Below are positions 15,527-25,383 of a stretch of DNA of 40,500 nucleotides, piece by piece. How positions within the stretch are numbered: the stretch's first letter is position 1; each line of letters starts with the position of its first letter. Both the position numbers and the translations under genes were made by a program. The notes under the pieces were generated by a model. That model had not been told where the DNA came from. It searched no databases and saw only the letters and a program-made list of their open reading frames with translations. This stretch comes from an uncultured Aquimarina sp. (GTDB lineage Bacteria; Bacteroidota; Bacteroidia; Flavobacteriales; Flavobacteriaceae). The stretch lies in the NCBI GenBank assembly GCA_947493495.1, contig CANLRN010000035.1, forward strand, positions 1-40,500. Direction: 5' to 3'.

Positions 15527-18202
15527 ATGAAAAAAATTAGTTTTATAGTAACGCTATTCGTATGCGTTATTAGTAATGCTCAAACTACAATTAAAGGTAG
15601 AGTAGTTAATGATTTTAATCAACCAATCCCAGGAGCCAACATCTCTTTAAAAGGAAATGTGATTGGAACAGTTACTGATTTCGACGGTATGTTTTCGTTG
15701 ACAATAACTAAAAAACCGCCTTTTACAATTACAGCAAGTAGTATTGGATACGATTCCAATTCTGTAGAGGTAACTTCAGAATCAGGAGAAGTGATTATAG
15801 CTCTTACTGAAGGTAATATATTGGATTTGATAGTGATATCGGCTTCTAGAGCACCAGAACGTATATTTGAATCACCTGTTAGCATTGAGCGATTCGGTGT
15901 TAGAGAGATCAAAAATACACCTTCCGTAGATTTCTATGATGGCTTAGAGAATTTGAAAGGCGTTGATGTTAATACAAACAGTTTAACATTTAAGTCTATT
16001 AATACTAGAGGTTTTGCGTCGTTTACCAATAATCGTTTTGTTCAGTTGATAGATGGAATGGATAACTCCTCCCCGTCTTTAAATTTTGCCTTGGGTAACC
16101 TAATCGGTATGAATGAACTTGATGTAGATAATATTGAATTACTTCCTGGAGCATCTTCCGCTTTATATGGTGCGAATGCATTTAATGGTATATTATTTAT
16201 GACCAGTAAAAGTCCATTTGATAAACAAGGGATAAGTACATATGTTAAAGGAGGTGTCACTTCTCAAGAAGCAGCTGGCAGTAATGAATTCTATGATTTT
16301 GGTATTAGAGCTGCTCATGCATTTACAGATAATTTTGCAGCTAAGGTGAACTTCTCTTATATGAACGGTACCGATTGGTTTGCTGTTAGTAAAGAAAATA
16401 TTGAAAACCCTGGAGAAAGTCGCGAACTTGATCCTGCATACAATGGTTTAAATGTTTATGGAGATGAGGTTAGAGCACTTATTCCAAATGTTGGGGTAAT
16501 AACCAGAACTGGATATGACGAATCAGACCTAACAGATTATAATGCAGAGAGCATAAAGTTTGATGGTGCTATGCACTATAAACCTTTCAATAATGATTTT
16601 GAAATTATATATGCGGGTAGATTAGGAAAAGGACAAACAATCTTTCAGGATTCTAACAGATTTTCTTTAAATGACTTCTTCTTTCAGCAACATAAGTTAG
16701 AAGTAAAAAACAATAACTTTTTTGTAAGAGGTTATATTTCAGCAGAAGATGCAGGTGATACCTATGATCTGCGCTTTACAGGAATTAACATTAACAGAAA
16801 ATGGAAAAGTGACGAAGCATGGTTTCAGGAATATGCATTCACTTTTACTAATGCCCCAGGGACAGAGCAACAGAGGCATCAAGCTGCCAGAGGTTTTGCA
16901 GATAGAGATCGATTAGAGCCTGGATCATTAGGCTTTCAGTCAGCTTTTAATGAAGTGACAAATAATCCTGATTTTCGTACAGGGTCAAAATTTATTTCTA
17001 AAACAGAATTACGTCATGTAGATGCTAACTATAATTTTAGTCATATCACAAATGATTTTGCAGATATCCAAATTGGAGGATCTTTTAGGGAATACGCGTT
17101 AAATTCTGAAGGTACTTTTTATACCGATTTTGATGGCCCTATTAGCTATTCTGAAATTGGAGTTTATTCACAACTTCAGAAAAAATTATTAGACAATAGA
17201 TTAAAACTTACTGGATCTGTTCGTTATGATAAATCTCAACTATTTGATGGTAATATCTCACCAAGATTTTCTGTAGGCTATACACTAGGTAAAAATAGAA
17301 ACCGTAATCTTCGTGCTTCTATTCAAACCGGTTTTAGAAACCCTACTACTCAGGACTTATATTTAGGCCTGAATATTGGAGAAGGTGTTATTGTAGGTTC
17401 AGCACCGGATAATTTGGATCGTTATAGCAGAACTATAAATGGAACCAATATTACAGCTCGTGCTGCTTATGAAAACTCTTTTACGGCTGAATCTGTAAGG
17501 GCTTTCATAAGATCAGGAGGTACAGCATCCCTTGAAATTGCAAATCCAGATATTGTACAACCAGAAAAAGTAACTACGATAGAAATAGGATATAGAGCAG
17601 ATTTTGGTAAATTATTATTGGATCTTAGTGGGTACTATAATATGTACGAAGATTTCATTTCTACAATTGATGTAGTTAGTCCTTTGGATGGTACTGCAGG
17701 AAGTTTAGAAGCTCAGACTGCAATAGGTAATGGTAATTTTGCAGGTTTTCAGGCAATTACCAATTCTGACGTTGACATTAATTCTTACGGTGCCGTCCTT
17801 GGAATAAGTGCCAAGGTATTTGGAGATTTTGATTTAGGAGCTAGTTATACATATGCTAAACAAGATTTCGATCAAGATAAAGATCCTGGTTTTAGGACTA
17901 ATTTCAATACCCCAGAGCATAAAGCTAAAGCTAGTTTTGGACACAATAATCTGTTCAGAAATTTTGGTTTCAATACAGCAGTTAAGTGGAGCGGTGATTA
18001 TGTTTGGGAATCTTCCTTTGCGGTAGGAGATGTTCCGTCATTTACTGTTTTTGATGCACAAGTTAACTATAGGATACCTTATTTAAAAACAACATTAAAA
18101 CTAGGTGGAACTAATATTGGGGGTGGTGAATACTTTACAGCTGTAGGAACAGCACCAATTGGTTCACTATATTACTTAGGACTGACAATTAATAATTTTT
18201 GA
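15527..18202 (+). CDS. TonB-dependent outer-membrane receptor, paralogue 1
   Basis: The protein takes up an unknown ligand through the outer membrane with TonB energy. The 891 residues have a signal peptide (cleavage after ISNAQ, about residue 19), a carboxypeptidase-D-regulatory-like domain (about 21-100: TIKGRVVNDFNQPIPGANIS, GTVTDFDGMFSL), a junction LDLIVISASRAPERIFESPV, a plug domain (about 115-230, with INTRGF, VQLIDGMDN, IELLPGASSALYGANAFNG), and a beta barrel to the C-terminus. The barrel ends in aromatic/hydrophobic strands (YYLGLTINNF, terminal Phe). No SusD partner is present, so it is not a standard polysaccharide SusC system. It has its own terminator; the next gene is a paralogue. 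Confidence 0.93.
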   Translation: MKKISFIVTLFVCVISNAQTTIKGRVVNDFNQPIPGANISLKGNVIGTVTDFDGMFSLTITKKPPFTITASSIGYDSNSVEVTSESGEVIIALTEGNILDLIVISASRAPERIFESPVSIERFGVREIKNTPSVDFYDGLENLKGVDVNTNSLTFKSINTRGFASFTNNRFVQLIDGMDNSSPSLNFALGNLIGMNELDVDNIELLPGASSALYGANAFNGILFMTSKSPFDKQGISTYVKGGVTSQEAAGSNEFYDFGIRAAHAFTDNFAAKVNFSYMNGTDWFAVSKENIENPGESRELDPAYNGLNVYGDEVRALIPNVGVITRTGYDESDLTDYNAESIKFDGAMHYKPFNNDFEIIYAGRLGKGQTIFQDSNRFSLNDFFFQQHKLEVKNNNFFVRGYISAEDAGDTYDLRFTGININRKWKSDEAWFQEYAFTFTNAPGTEQQRHQAARGFADRDRLEPGSLGFQSAFNEVTNNPDFRTGSKFISKTELRHVDANYNFSHITNDFADIQIGGSFREYALNSEGTFYTDFDGPISYSEIGVYSQLQKKLLDNRLKLTGSVRYDKSQLFDGNISPRFSVGYTLGKNRNRNLRASIQTGFRNPTTQDLYLGLNIGEGVIVGSAPDNLDRYSRTINGTNITARAAYENSFTAESVRAFIRSGGTASLEIANPDIVQPEKVTTIEIGYRADFGKLLLDLSGYYNMYEDFISTIDVVSPLDGTAGSLEAQTAIGNGNFAGFQAITNSDVDINSYGAVLGISAKVFGDFDLGASYTYAKQDFDQDKDPGFRTNFNTPEHKAKASFGHNNLFRNFGFNTAVKWSGDYVWESSFAVGDVPSFTVFDAQVNYRIPYLKTTLKLGGTNIGGGEYFTAVGTAPIGSLYYLGLTINNF

Positions 18203-18255
18203 CATAATATATATATAATGATAAGCTAGTTGAATAGTTTGTTCATCGCTACTAT

Positions 18256-18288
18256 AATCCCTGTTTAGTTTCCTAAACAGGGATTTTT
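18256..18288 (+). terminator. Terminator between the two TonB receptor genes
   Basis: AATCCCTGTTTAG (18256-18268) pairs perfectly with CTAAACAGGGATT (18273-18285) over a 4-base loop, followed by TTT. The first receptor gene can therefore be expressed separately from the second. Confidence 0.9.
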
Positions 18289-18452
18289 GTGTAAAACAAA
18301 ACTTTTCTATGAAAATACTACTCGAGATGGGTTCTGTAAATAAATTATCATCATATAAGAGGTATATTTAACAAAAGTGCAAAATTTTAACTCTTTTATA
18401 GAAGTAGTAAAAAGCGTATATTGTTATCATAACATAAAAACTAATTTAGGGT

Positions 18453-21230
18453 ATGAAGATAATAACGTTAGTAATAATGATTTTTTTAAGCAGTATTACT
18501 ACAGCACAAACAACAATTAGTGGGAAAGTAGTAGACAATAACAATCAACCTATTCCAGGGGCTAATATTGCATTAGAAGAGGGAGCAGTTGGTACAGTAA
18601 CTGATTTTGATGGATTATTTACCTTAACAGTAGAAAAAACTCCACCTTTTACTATTGTAGTAAGTAGTGTTGGTTTTAAGTCAACTACTATGAGTATTGC
18701 TTCTAGTTTAAGTAATTTAACCATTACTTTAAAGGAAGGAACAGAATTAGATGAGGTTATCATTTCTGCCTCTAGAACACCTGAACGTATTTTTGAATCG
18801 CCAGTAAGTGTGGAGCGATTTGGGATAAAAGAGATTAAAAACACTCCCGCTGTAGATTTTTATGATGGATTAGAAAACTTAAAAGGGGTAGATATCAATA
18901 CCAATAGTTTAACTTTTAAATCTGTAAATACAAGAGGGTTTGCAGATTTTGCTAATACACGTTTTGTTCAGTTGGTAGATGGAATGGATAATAGTGCGCC
19001 AGCATTAAATTTTGTATTAGGAAACCTTCTGGGGATGACAGAACTAGATGTTAATAGTGTAGAGTTATTGCCAGGAGCTTCTTCGGCTCTGTATGGAGCG
19101 AATGCATTTAATGGAATTTTATTTATGACTAGTAAAAATCCCTTTGATCACCAAGGGATTAGTGCTTACGGCAAAGGTGGGATTACTTCTCAAGACGCCG
19201 CTGGAGATAATGAGTTTTATGATTATGGTATCCGAGTAGCCCACGCATTTTCTGATAAATTTGCAGCTAAAGCTAATTTCTCTTATCTAAAAGGTAGAGA
19301 CTGGTTTGCAACAAGTACCGTAAATGTATTAGACCCAAATACAGATAGATCAGACCCAAATTATGATGGTCTAAATGTATATGGAGATGAGGTAAGTACC
19401 AATATAAGAGGTGTGGGAGTTGCGTTAACACAAACAATTGATCCTGATACAGGACTTCCGATACTTCCTCCAGGAATAGAGAATTTGTTACCGAATGAAA
19501 ACGTGAGTAGAACTGGATATAATGAACAGGACTTAAATGAATATAATGCAGAGAGTATAAAATTTGATGCAGCACTTCACTACAGACCCTTTGCTAACGA
19601 TTTTGAAATTATTTATCAAGCTAAAGTAGGTAGTGGAACAACAATTTATCAAGGCGCAAACAGATATTCCATTCGTAATTTTTTCTTACAACAACACAAA
19701 TTAGAAGTTAAAAATGATAATTTTTTTGTTAGGGCATATATTACGGATGAAGATGCAGGAGACTCATATGACACTCGATTTACAGGGATAAATATCAATA
19801 GATTATGGAAAGATGATAGAACTTGGTTCGGAGAATATGCTGGGGCTTTTGTACAAGCAACATTAGCAGGTCAATTACCTGAACAAGCTCACGCATTAGC
19901 CAGACAAACCGCGGATATAGGCAGATTACTACCTGGAACACCAGAGTTCGAAAATGCATTTAATAGAGTAATCAATGACCCTGATTTAACCACTGGATCC
20001 AAGTTCCAAGATGAGTCGCAATTAAGACATGTAGATGTAAACTATAATTTTTCTCATATAACTGCTGATGTTGTGGATGTTCAGGTAGGAGGATCTTTTA
20101 GAGAGTACAAATTAAACTCTGCAGGAACAATATTTACCGATTTTGATGGGCCTATTCGGTATTCTGAATATGGAGTATATACACAATTACAGAAAAAACT
20201 GTTAGACGATCGATTAAAATTGACAGGATCTGTGCGATACGATAAATCAGAATTATTTGATGGTAATTTTTCTCCACGTTTGTCTATCGGTTATACAGCG
20301 GGTGCAGATAGGTCGCATAATATAAGAGCTTCTATACAAAAAGGTTTTAGAAATCCAACTACTCAAGATTTATTTATAGGATTAGATGTTGGTAGAGCCA
20401 TTTTAGTGGGTTCTGCAGAAGAAAATTTAGATCGAGACGTCAGAACATTTGATTTAAGTGGTGACGGACAGATGACAACAGGATCATCTACTGCTACCAT
20501 CACTGGTAGAGCAGCGTATGAAAATTCTTTTTCTGTTAATTCTGTTTTAAATGGAACACCAACAGCGTCCAGTGTAGATCTTGTAGAACCAGAAAAAGTT
20601 ACAGCTGTAGAATTAGGGTATAGAGGTAAATTAAATTCTGTAGTTGTTGATGCTAGTGTCTATTATAATAGTTATGAAGATTTTATATCCACAGAAAACG
20701 TATTAGTTCCGTTATATGGTCAGGTTGGTGATGGTAACTTATCATTAGAGGCATTGCAAAACGGAGATACTAGGGTATATCAAGCATACACAAACTCTGA
20801 CGTAGATATAAACTCTTTTGGCGGTACTATTGGTTTAACAACAAAAATAAGAGGTTTCGATTTAGGAATTAATTATACATATACTGAGCAAGATTTTGAT
20901 CGAGAGCAAGATGCGGATTTTAGAACAAATTTTAATACCCCAAAACATAAGGTAAAAGGAAGTTTTGGACATGTAAACTTGTTTAAAAACTTCGGATTCA
21001 ATACAAATATTAGATGGAGTGATGATTACTTTTGGGAAGCGGCATTTGGAGATGGTGAGGTTCCTTCTTTTACAGTAATTGATGCTCAAATAAACTATAG
21101 GATACCTAAATTGAAGACTTCATTAAAAGCTGGAGCTACAAATATTGGAGGAAGTGAGTATTTCACAGCTTTTGGAACAGGATTTATAGGTTCCCTATAT
21201 TATATAGGATTGTCAATTAACAACCTTTAA
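18453..21230 (+). CDS. TonB-dependent outer-membrane receptor, paralogue 2
   Basis: The 925 residues have the same architecture as the preceding receptor: signal peptide (ITTAQ, about 19), carboxypeptidase-like domain, LDEVIISASRTPERIFESPV junction, plug (VNTRGFADF, VELLPGASSALYGANAFNG) and barrel. Much of the sequence is identical or conservative between the two, so they arose by tandem duplication. Differences concentrate in extracellular-loop-like stretches, for example an added loop near residues 315-350 (rich in TQTIDPDTGLPILPPGIENL) and one near 670-685. It ends in YYIGLSINNL, with Leu rather than the usual terminal Phe. The SGNH lipoprotein gene starts 30 bases after its stop, so those two are probably cotranscribed. 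Confidence 0.93.
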   Translation: MKIITLVIMIFLSSITTAQTTISGKVVDNNNQPIPGANIALEEGAVGTVTDFDGLFTLTVEKTPPFTIVVSSVGFKSTTMSIASSLSNLTITLKEGTELDEVIISASRTPERIFESPVSVERFGIKEIKNTPAVDFYDGLENLKGVDINTNSLTFKSVNTRGFADFANTRFVQLVDGMDNSAPALNFVLGNLLGMTELDVNSVELLPGASSALYGANAFNGILFMTSKNPFDHQGISAYGKGGITSQDAAGDNEFYDYGIRVAHAFSDKFAAKANFSYLKGRDWFATSTVNVLDPNTDRSDPNYDGLNVYGDEVSTNIRGVGVALTQTIDPDTGLPILPPGIENLLPNENVSRTGYNEQDLNEYNAESIKFDAALHYRPFANDFEIIYQAKVGSGTTIYQGANRYSIRNFFLQQHKLEVKNDNFFVRAYITDEDAGDSYDTRFTGININRLWKDDRTWFGEYAGAFVQATLAGQLPEQAHALARQTADIGRLLPGTPEFENAFNRVINDPDLTTGSKFQDESQLRHVDVNYNFSHITADVVDVQVGGSFREYKLNSAGTIFTDFDGPIRYSEYGVYTQLQKKLLDDRLKLTGSVRYDKSELFDGNFSPRLSIGYTAGADRSHNIRASIQKGFRNPTTQDLFIGLDVGRAILVGSAEENLDRDVRTFDLSGDGQMTTGSSTATITGRAAYENSFSVNSVLNGTPTASSVDLVEPEKVTAVELGYRGKLNSVVVDASVYYNSYEDFISTENVLVPLYGQVGDGNLSLEALQNGDTRVYQAYTNSDVDINSFGGTIGLTTKIRGFDLGINYTYTEQDFDREQDADFRTNFNTPKHKVKGSFGHVNLFKNFGFNTNIRWSDDYFWEAAFGDGEVPSFTVIDAQINYRIPKLKTSLKAGATNIGGSEYFTAFGTGFIGSLYYIGLSINNL

Positions 21231-21260
21231 TTAATAGCAATAATGGTAAGAAAATTAAAC

Positions 21261-22784
21261 ATGAAAACTAAATATAAATGGCTGTTAATCGTATTAATTT
21301 TTGGATTTATAGCCTGTGAATCGGATGATGATACTACAATAACAGAGGTGCCTATTACTAATGGAGATGCAGATTTCTCAAGGTTTATAGCATTAGGAAA
21401 CTCTCTAACTGCAGGTTTTACAGATAATGCATTGTTTATTGCAGGGCAAGAGAACTCCATGCCTAATATTATGGCACAACAATTTGCCTTGGCGGGCGGA
21501 GGTAATTTTATGCAGCCTTTGATGAGTGATAATATTGGAGGTGCTCTATTGAATGGAAATCAAATTTTAGCTCCGAGGTTATTTTTTGATGGAGCTGGTC
21601 CAGCAACTCTTACTGCCACCTCAACTACAGAAATATCAAGTGTGATTTCAGGGCCATTTAATAATATGGGGATTCCAGGTGCTAAAAGTTTTCACTTGCT
21701 AGCCAATGGATATGGAAATATAGCGGGTGTTGCCACAGGACAAGCCAACCCTTATTTTGCAAGAATGGCAACAAACCCTACTACATCTGTAATTGAGGAT
21801 GCAATGTCCCAGAATCCTACATTTTTTTCTTTATGGATTGGCAATAATGATGTGTTAGGATACGCTTTATCTGGCGGAGATGGTTCAAACCCTATTACTG
21901 ATAATACAATGTTTACTGGGGCATATAACAGCTTGATCACCACATTAACTGCTGATGGAGCTAAGGGAGTTGTTTTTAATATTCCTGATGTTACAGCAAT
22001 AGCACATTTTACAACGGTACCGTTTGCTCCTTTAGATCCAACTAGTCCGAGTTTTGGGCCATTAATTCCAACTCTAAATGCACAGTTTACCGGTTTGAAT
22101 CAGGTTTTTACGGCATTAGGTGTTCCCGAAAGATCTATCATTTTCGCAACGGATGCTGCCAGTCCAGTTGTTATCAAAGACGAATCTATATTGGATCTTT
22201 CTGTACAAATTACAGGAGCATTACAAGCCGCTGGAGTAGATGCAGGGACTGCTGCAGTTACTGGGTTTTTATATGGTCAGGCCAGACCTGCTAATCAAAA
22301 CGACCTTTTAGTATTGCCAAGTTCTTCGATTATTGGTCAGGTTAATCCCGATGCGGTGACAACTTTAGTTGGGTTAGGATTGTCGCAGCAACAAGCAGGA
22401 CAATTGGCTGTAAATGGCATTACGTTCCCACTAGAAGATAAATGGGTTCTTTTACCAAGTGAGCAAGAAGAAATAGCAACGGCGACTACAGCATTTAATG
22501 CTGTTATAGAATCGGCTGTTACACAATCAGGTTTGCCATTAGTTGATGCAAATATGATATTGAATCAAATAGCGGCTGATGGAGTAATGTTTGATGAATT
22601 TTTATTAAAAGATGACCTTGTATTTGGCGGAGCATTTTCACTAGATGGAGTACACCCAACTGCTCGAGGATATGCTTTTCTTGCCAATGAGGCTATTAAA
22701 AAAATTAATGATGCGTATAATTCTAATATCCCTGTTGTAAAAGCAGTAGATTACCCAACATTTTATCCGGTTTTGTTACCCTAA
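21261..22784 (+). CDS. SGNH/GDSL-hydrolase lipoprotein
   Basis: The 507 residues are a surface or periplasmic lipoprotein: signal peptide MKTKYKWLLIVLIFGFIAC with lipobox IAC (C19). I chose ATG 21261 because the signal peptide starts there; a frame from 21243 adds six residues. SGNH blocks are visible: FIALGNSLTAGF with nucleophile Ser48 (GNS instead of GDS), LWIGNNDVLGYA (block III) and LDGVHPTARGYAF with D462 and H465 (block V). The long stretch between blocks is typical of Bacteroidota members. It probably cleaves an ester (lipid or acylated sugar) linked to the ligand of the receptor encoded just upstream. The substrate is unknown. Confidence 0.87.
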   Translation: MKTKYKWLLIVLIFGFIACESDDDTTITEVPITNGDADFSRFIALGNSLTAGFTDNALFIAGQENSMPNIMAQQFALAGGGNFMQPLMSDNIGGALLNGNQILAPRLFFDGAGPATLTATSTTEISSVISGPFNNMGIPGAKSFHLLANGYGNIAGVATGQANPYFARMATNPTTSVIEDAMSQNPTFFSLWIGNNDVLGYALSGGDGSNPITDNTMFTGAYNSLITTLTADGAKGVVFNIPDVTAIAHFTTVPFAPLDPTSPSFGPLIPTLNAQFTGLNQVFTALGVPERSIIFATDAASPVVIKDESILDLSVQITGALQAAGVDAGTAAVTGFLYGQARPANQNDLLVLPSSSIIGQVNPDAVTTLVGLGLSQQQAGQLAVNGITFPLEDKWVLLPSEQEEIATATTAFNAVIESAVTQSGLPLVDANMILNQIAADGVMFDEFLLKDDLVFGGAFSLDGVHPTARGYAFLANEAIKKINDAYNSNIPVVKAVDYPTFYPVLLP

Positions 22785-22811
22785 TTAAAAGTGTATTATA
22801 AAAACGTTTTT

Positions 22812-22838
22812 GGAGTACTTTTGACATAAAAATACTCC
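22812..22838 (+). terminator. Weak hairpin after the SGNH gene
   Basis: GGAGTA (22812-22817) pairs with TACTCC (22833-22838), extended inside by T/A pairs with one bulge. There is no T-run after it, so termination is uncertain. Confidence 0.3.
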
Positions 22839-23134
22839 TATTGTGGTAAATTCAAAAAATGACAACTACTATTAAGGCAACTATACTACTATTTACCCTT
22901 TGAATATACTGTAAAAGAAAATTTAAACAACAATTGATATAACTTCTATGGATTAGAATTATGGATTAACGATTACTATCGCCATTGTCATTTTACAGAT
23001 TTTGTGATAAATTAAATATGGATAAAATCTATAATATAAGAGCGACAGCTTATTCATTTTTGAATGAAAAGAATACTTTTTAAGTACTTCAAAAAAACAA
23101 AATAAAAGACATTCTTTTTTTCATTATAAAAACC
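22839..23134. other. Intergenic stretch upstream of atpD
   Basis: I see no gene here. A 21-codon frame (23018-23083) lacks any supporting signal. The atpD promoter lies at the right end. Confidence 0.5.
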
Positions 23135-23142
23135 TATATTTG
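23135..23142 (+). promoter_or_regulatory. -7 element of the atpD-atpC operon
   Basis: TATATTTG is an exact match to TAnnTTTG, followed by CAGCC. It lies 85 bases upstream of the atpD ATG. A TTG at the -33 distance is not seen. Confidence 0.6.
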
Positions 23143-23208
23143 CAGCCTGAAAAAAGGTCTTATTTTATACACAAATGGATATAGGACTTTTAAATAGTTA
23201 AATACTAA

Positions 23209-24735
<1,527 letters not shown>

Positions 24736-24759
24736 ATTAGTACTGAGAAGCTAGTACTA

Positions 24760-24787
24760 AATAATGAGAGTATCTTCTCTTATTATT
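24760..24787 (+). repeat. Intercistronic hairpin between atpD and atpC
   Basis: AATAATGAGAG (24760-24770) pairs with CTCTTATTATT (24777-24787), one G-T wobble, 6-base loop. It lies in the 92-base gap with other short repeats (TAGTACT twice; CAATACT twice). It may protect or process the message, changing the ratio of AtpD to AtpC. Confidence 0.5.
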
Positions 24788-24827
24788 ACTTAATACTAAT
24801 TACTCAATACTCAATACTTATAAAAAT

Positions 24828-25103
24828 ATGTACTTAGAAATAGTAACTCCAGAAGCAGTATTATTTAGTGGTGAAGTAACCTCGGTTGCAGTACCTGGTG
24901 TTAACGGAGAGTTTCAGATGTTGGATAACCATGCGCCGATTGTTTCCTTATTAGGAAAAGGAAATGTAAAAGTATATGGAGATATGAATCTAGAAGAAGA
25001 AGTAGCAGAGAAGTTTTCTAAAGAAAATGGTGTTACACTTCTTTCTATTAATTCTGGAACTATCGAAATGAAAGATAATAAAGTAATTGTGTTAGCTGAC
25101 TAA
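24828..25103 (+). CDS. atpC: F0F1 ATP synthase subunit epsilon
   Basis: Epsilon is the rotor-stalk subunit that couples and inhibits F1. The 91 residues correspond to the N-terminal beta-sandwich domain (YLEIVTPEAVLFSGEVTSVAVPGVNGEFQMLDNHAPIVSLLGKG) and end soon after it. The C-terminal two-helix inhibitory domain of longer epsilon subunits (about 130-140 residues) is absent, as in other Bacteroidota, so the auto-inhibition it provides would be missing. It follows atpD by 92 bases and is followed by a strong terminator. Confidence 0.95.
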   Translation: MYLEIVTPEAVLFSGEVTSVAVPGVNGEFQMLDNHAPIVSLLGKGNVKVYGDMNLEEEVAEKFSKENGVTLLSINSGTIEMKDNKVIVLAD

Positions 25104-25142
25104 TTAGATAAGCTATAACACAACATATATTATAAAAACAGT

Positions 25143-25176
25143 AAAACCCCTGCTTAAAATAAGCAGGGGTTTTTTA
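25143..25176 (+). terminator. Terminator of the atpD-atpC operon
   Basis: AAAACCCCTGCTT (25143-25155) pairs perfectly with AAGCAGGGGTTTT (25161-25173), followed by more T. It is 40 bases after the atpC stop. Confidence 0.95.
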
Positions 25177-25383
25177 ATGATTTTTCTTCAGAACCAACAA
25201 AGTGTTTTTGATAATTCTATTATTAAATATGTTAAATTATGTTAATAAAATTAGAAATTATCAACAGTATTAGTTAAAAGCATAAATAGCATTATTAAAA
25301 TCAATAACTTTATTGACTTGTAATAAAATATTGTAATATGATATAAGATTAAATAAGCAACTAACTTATAATACACAAACTCA

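Noticed and set aside
19273..19575. A 100-codon antisense frame in the second TonB receptor gene
   Set aside because: The His/Leu/Tyr-rich translation is a by-product of the sense codons, and the receptor is intact across it.
15527..21230. SusC/SusD polysaccharide utilisation locus
   Set aside because: The receptors lack a SusD-like neighbour and no glycoside hydrolase genes are close; the SGNH protein is the only associated enzyme.
23018..23083. 21-codon frame upstream of atpD
   Set aside because: Too short, no similarity, and it ends near the atpD promoter with no sign of a leader peptide (no regulatory codon run or attenuator).
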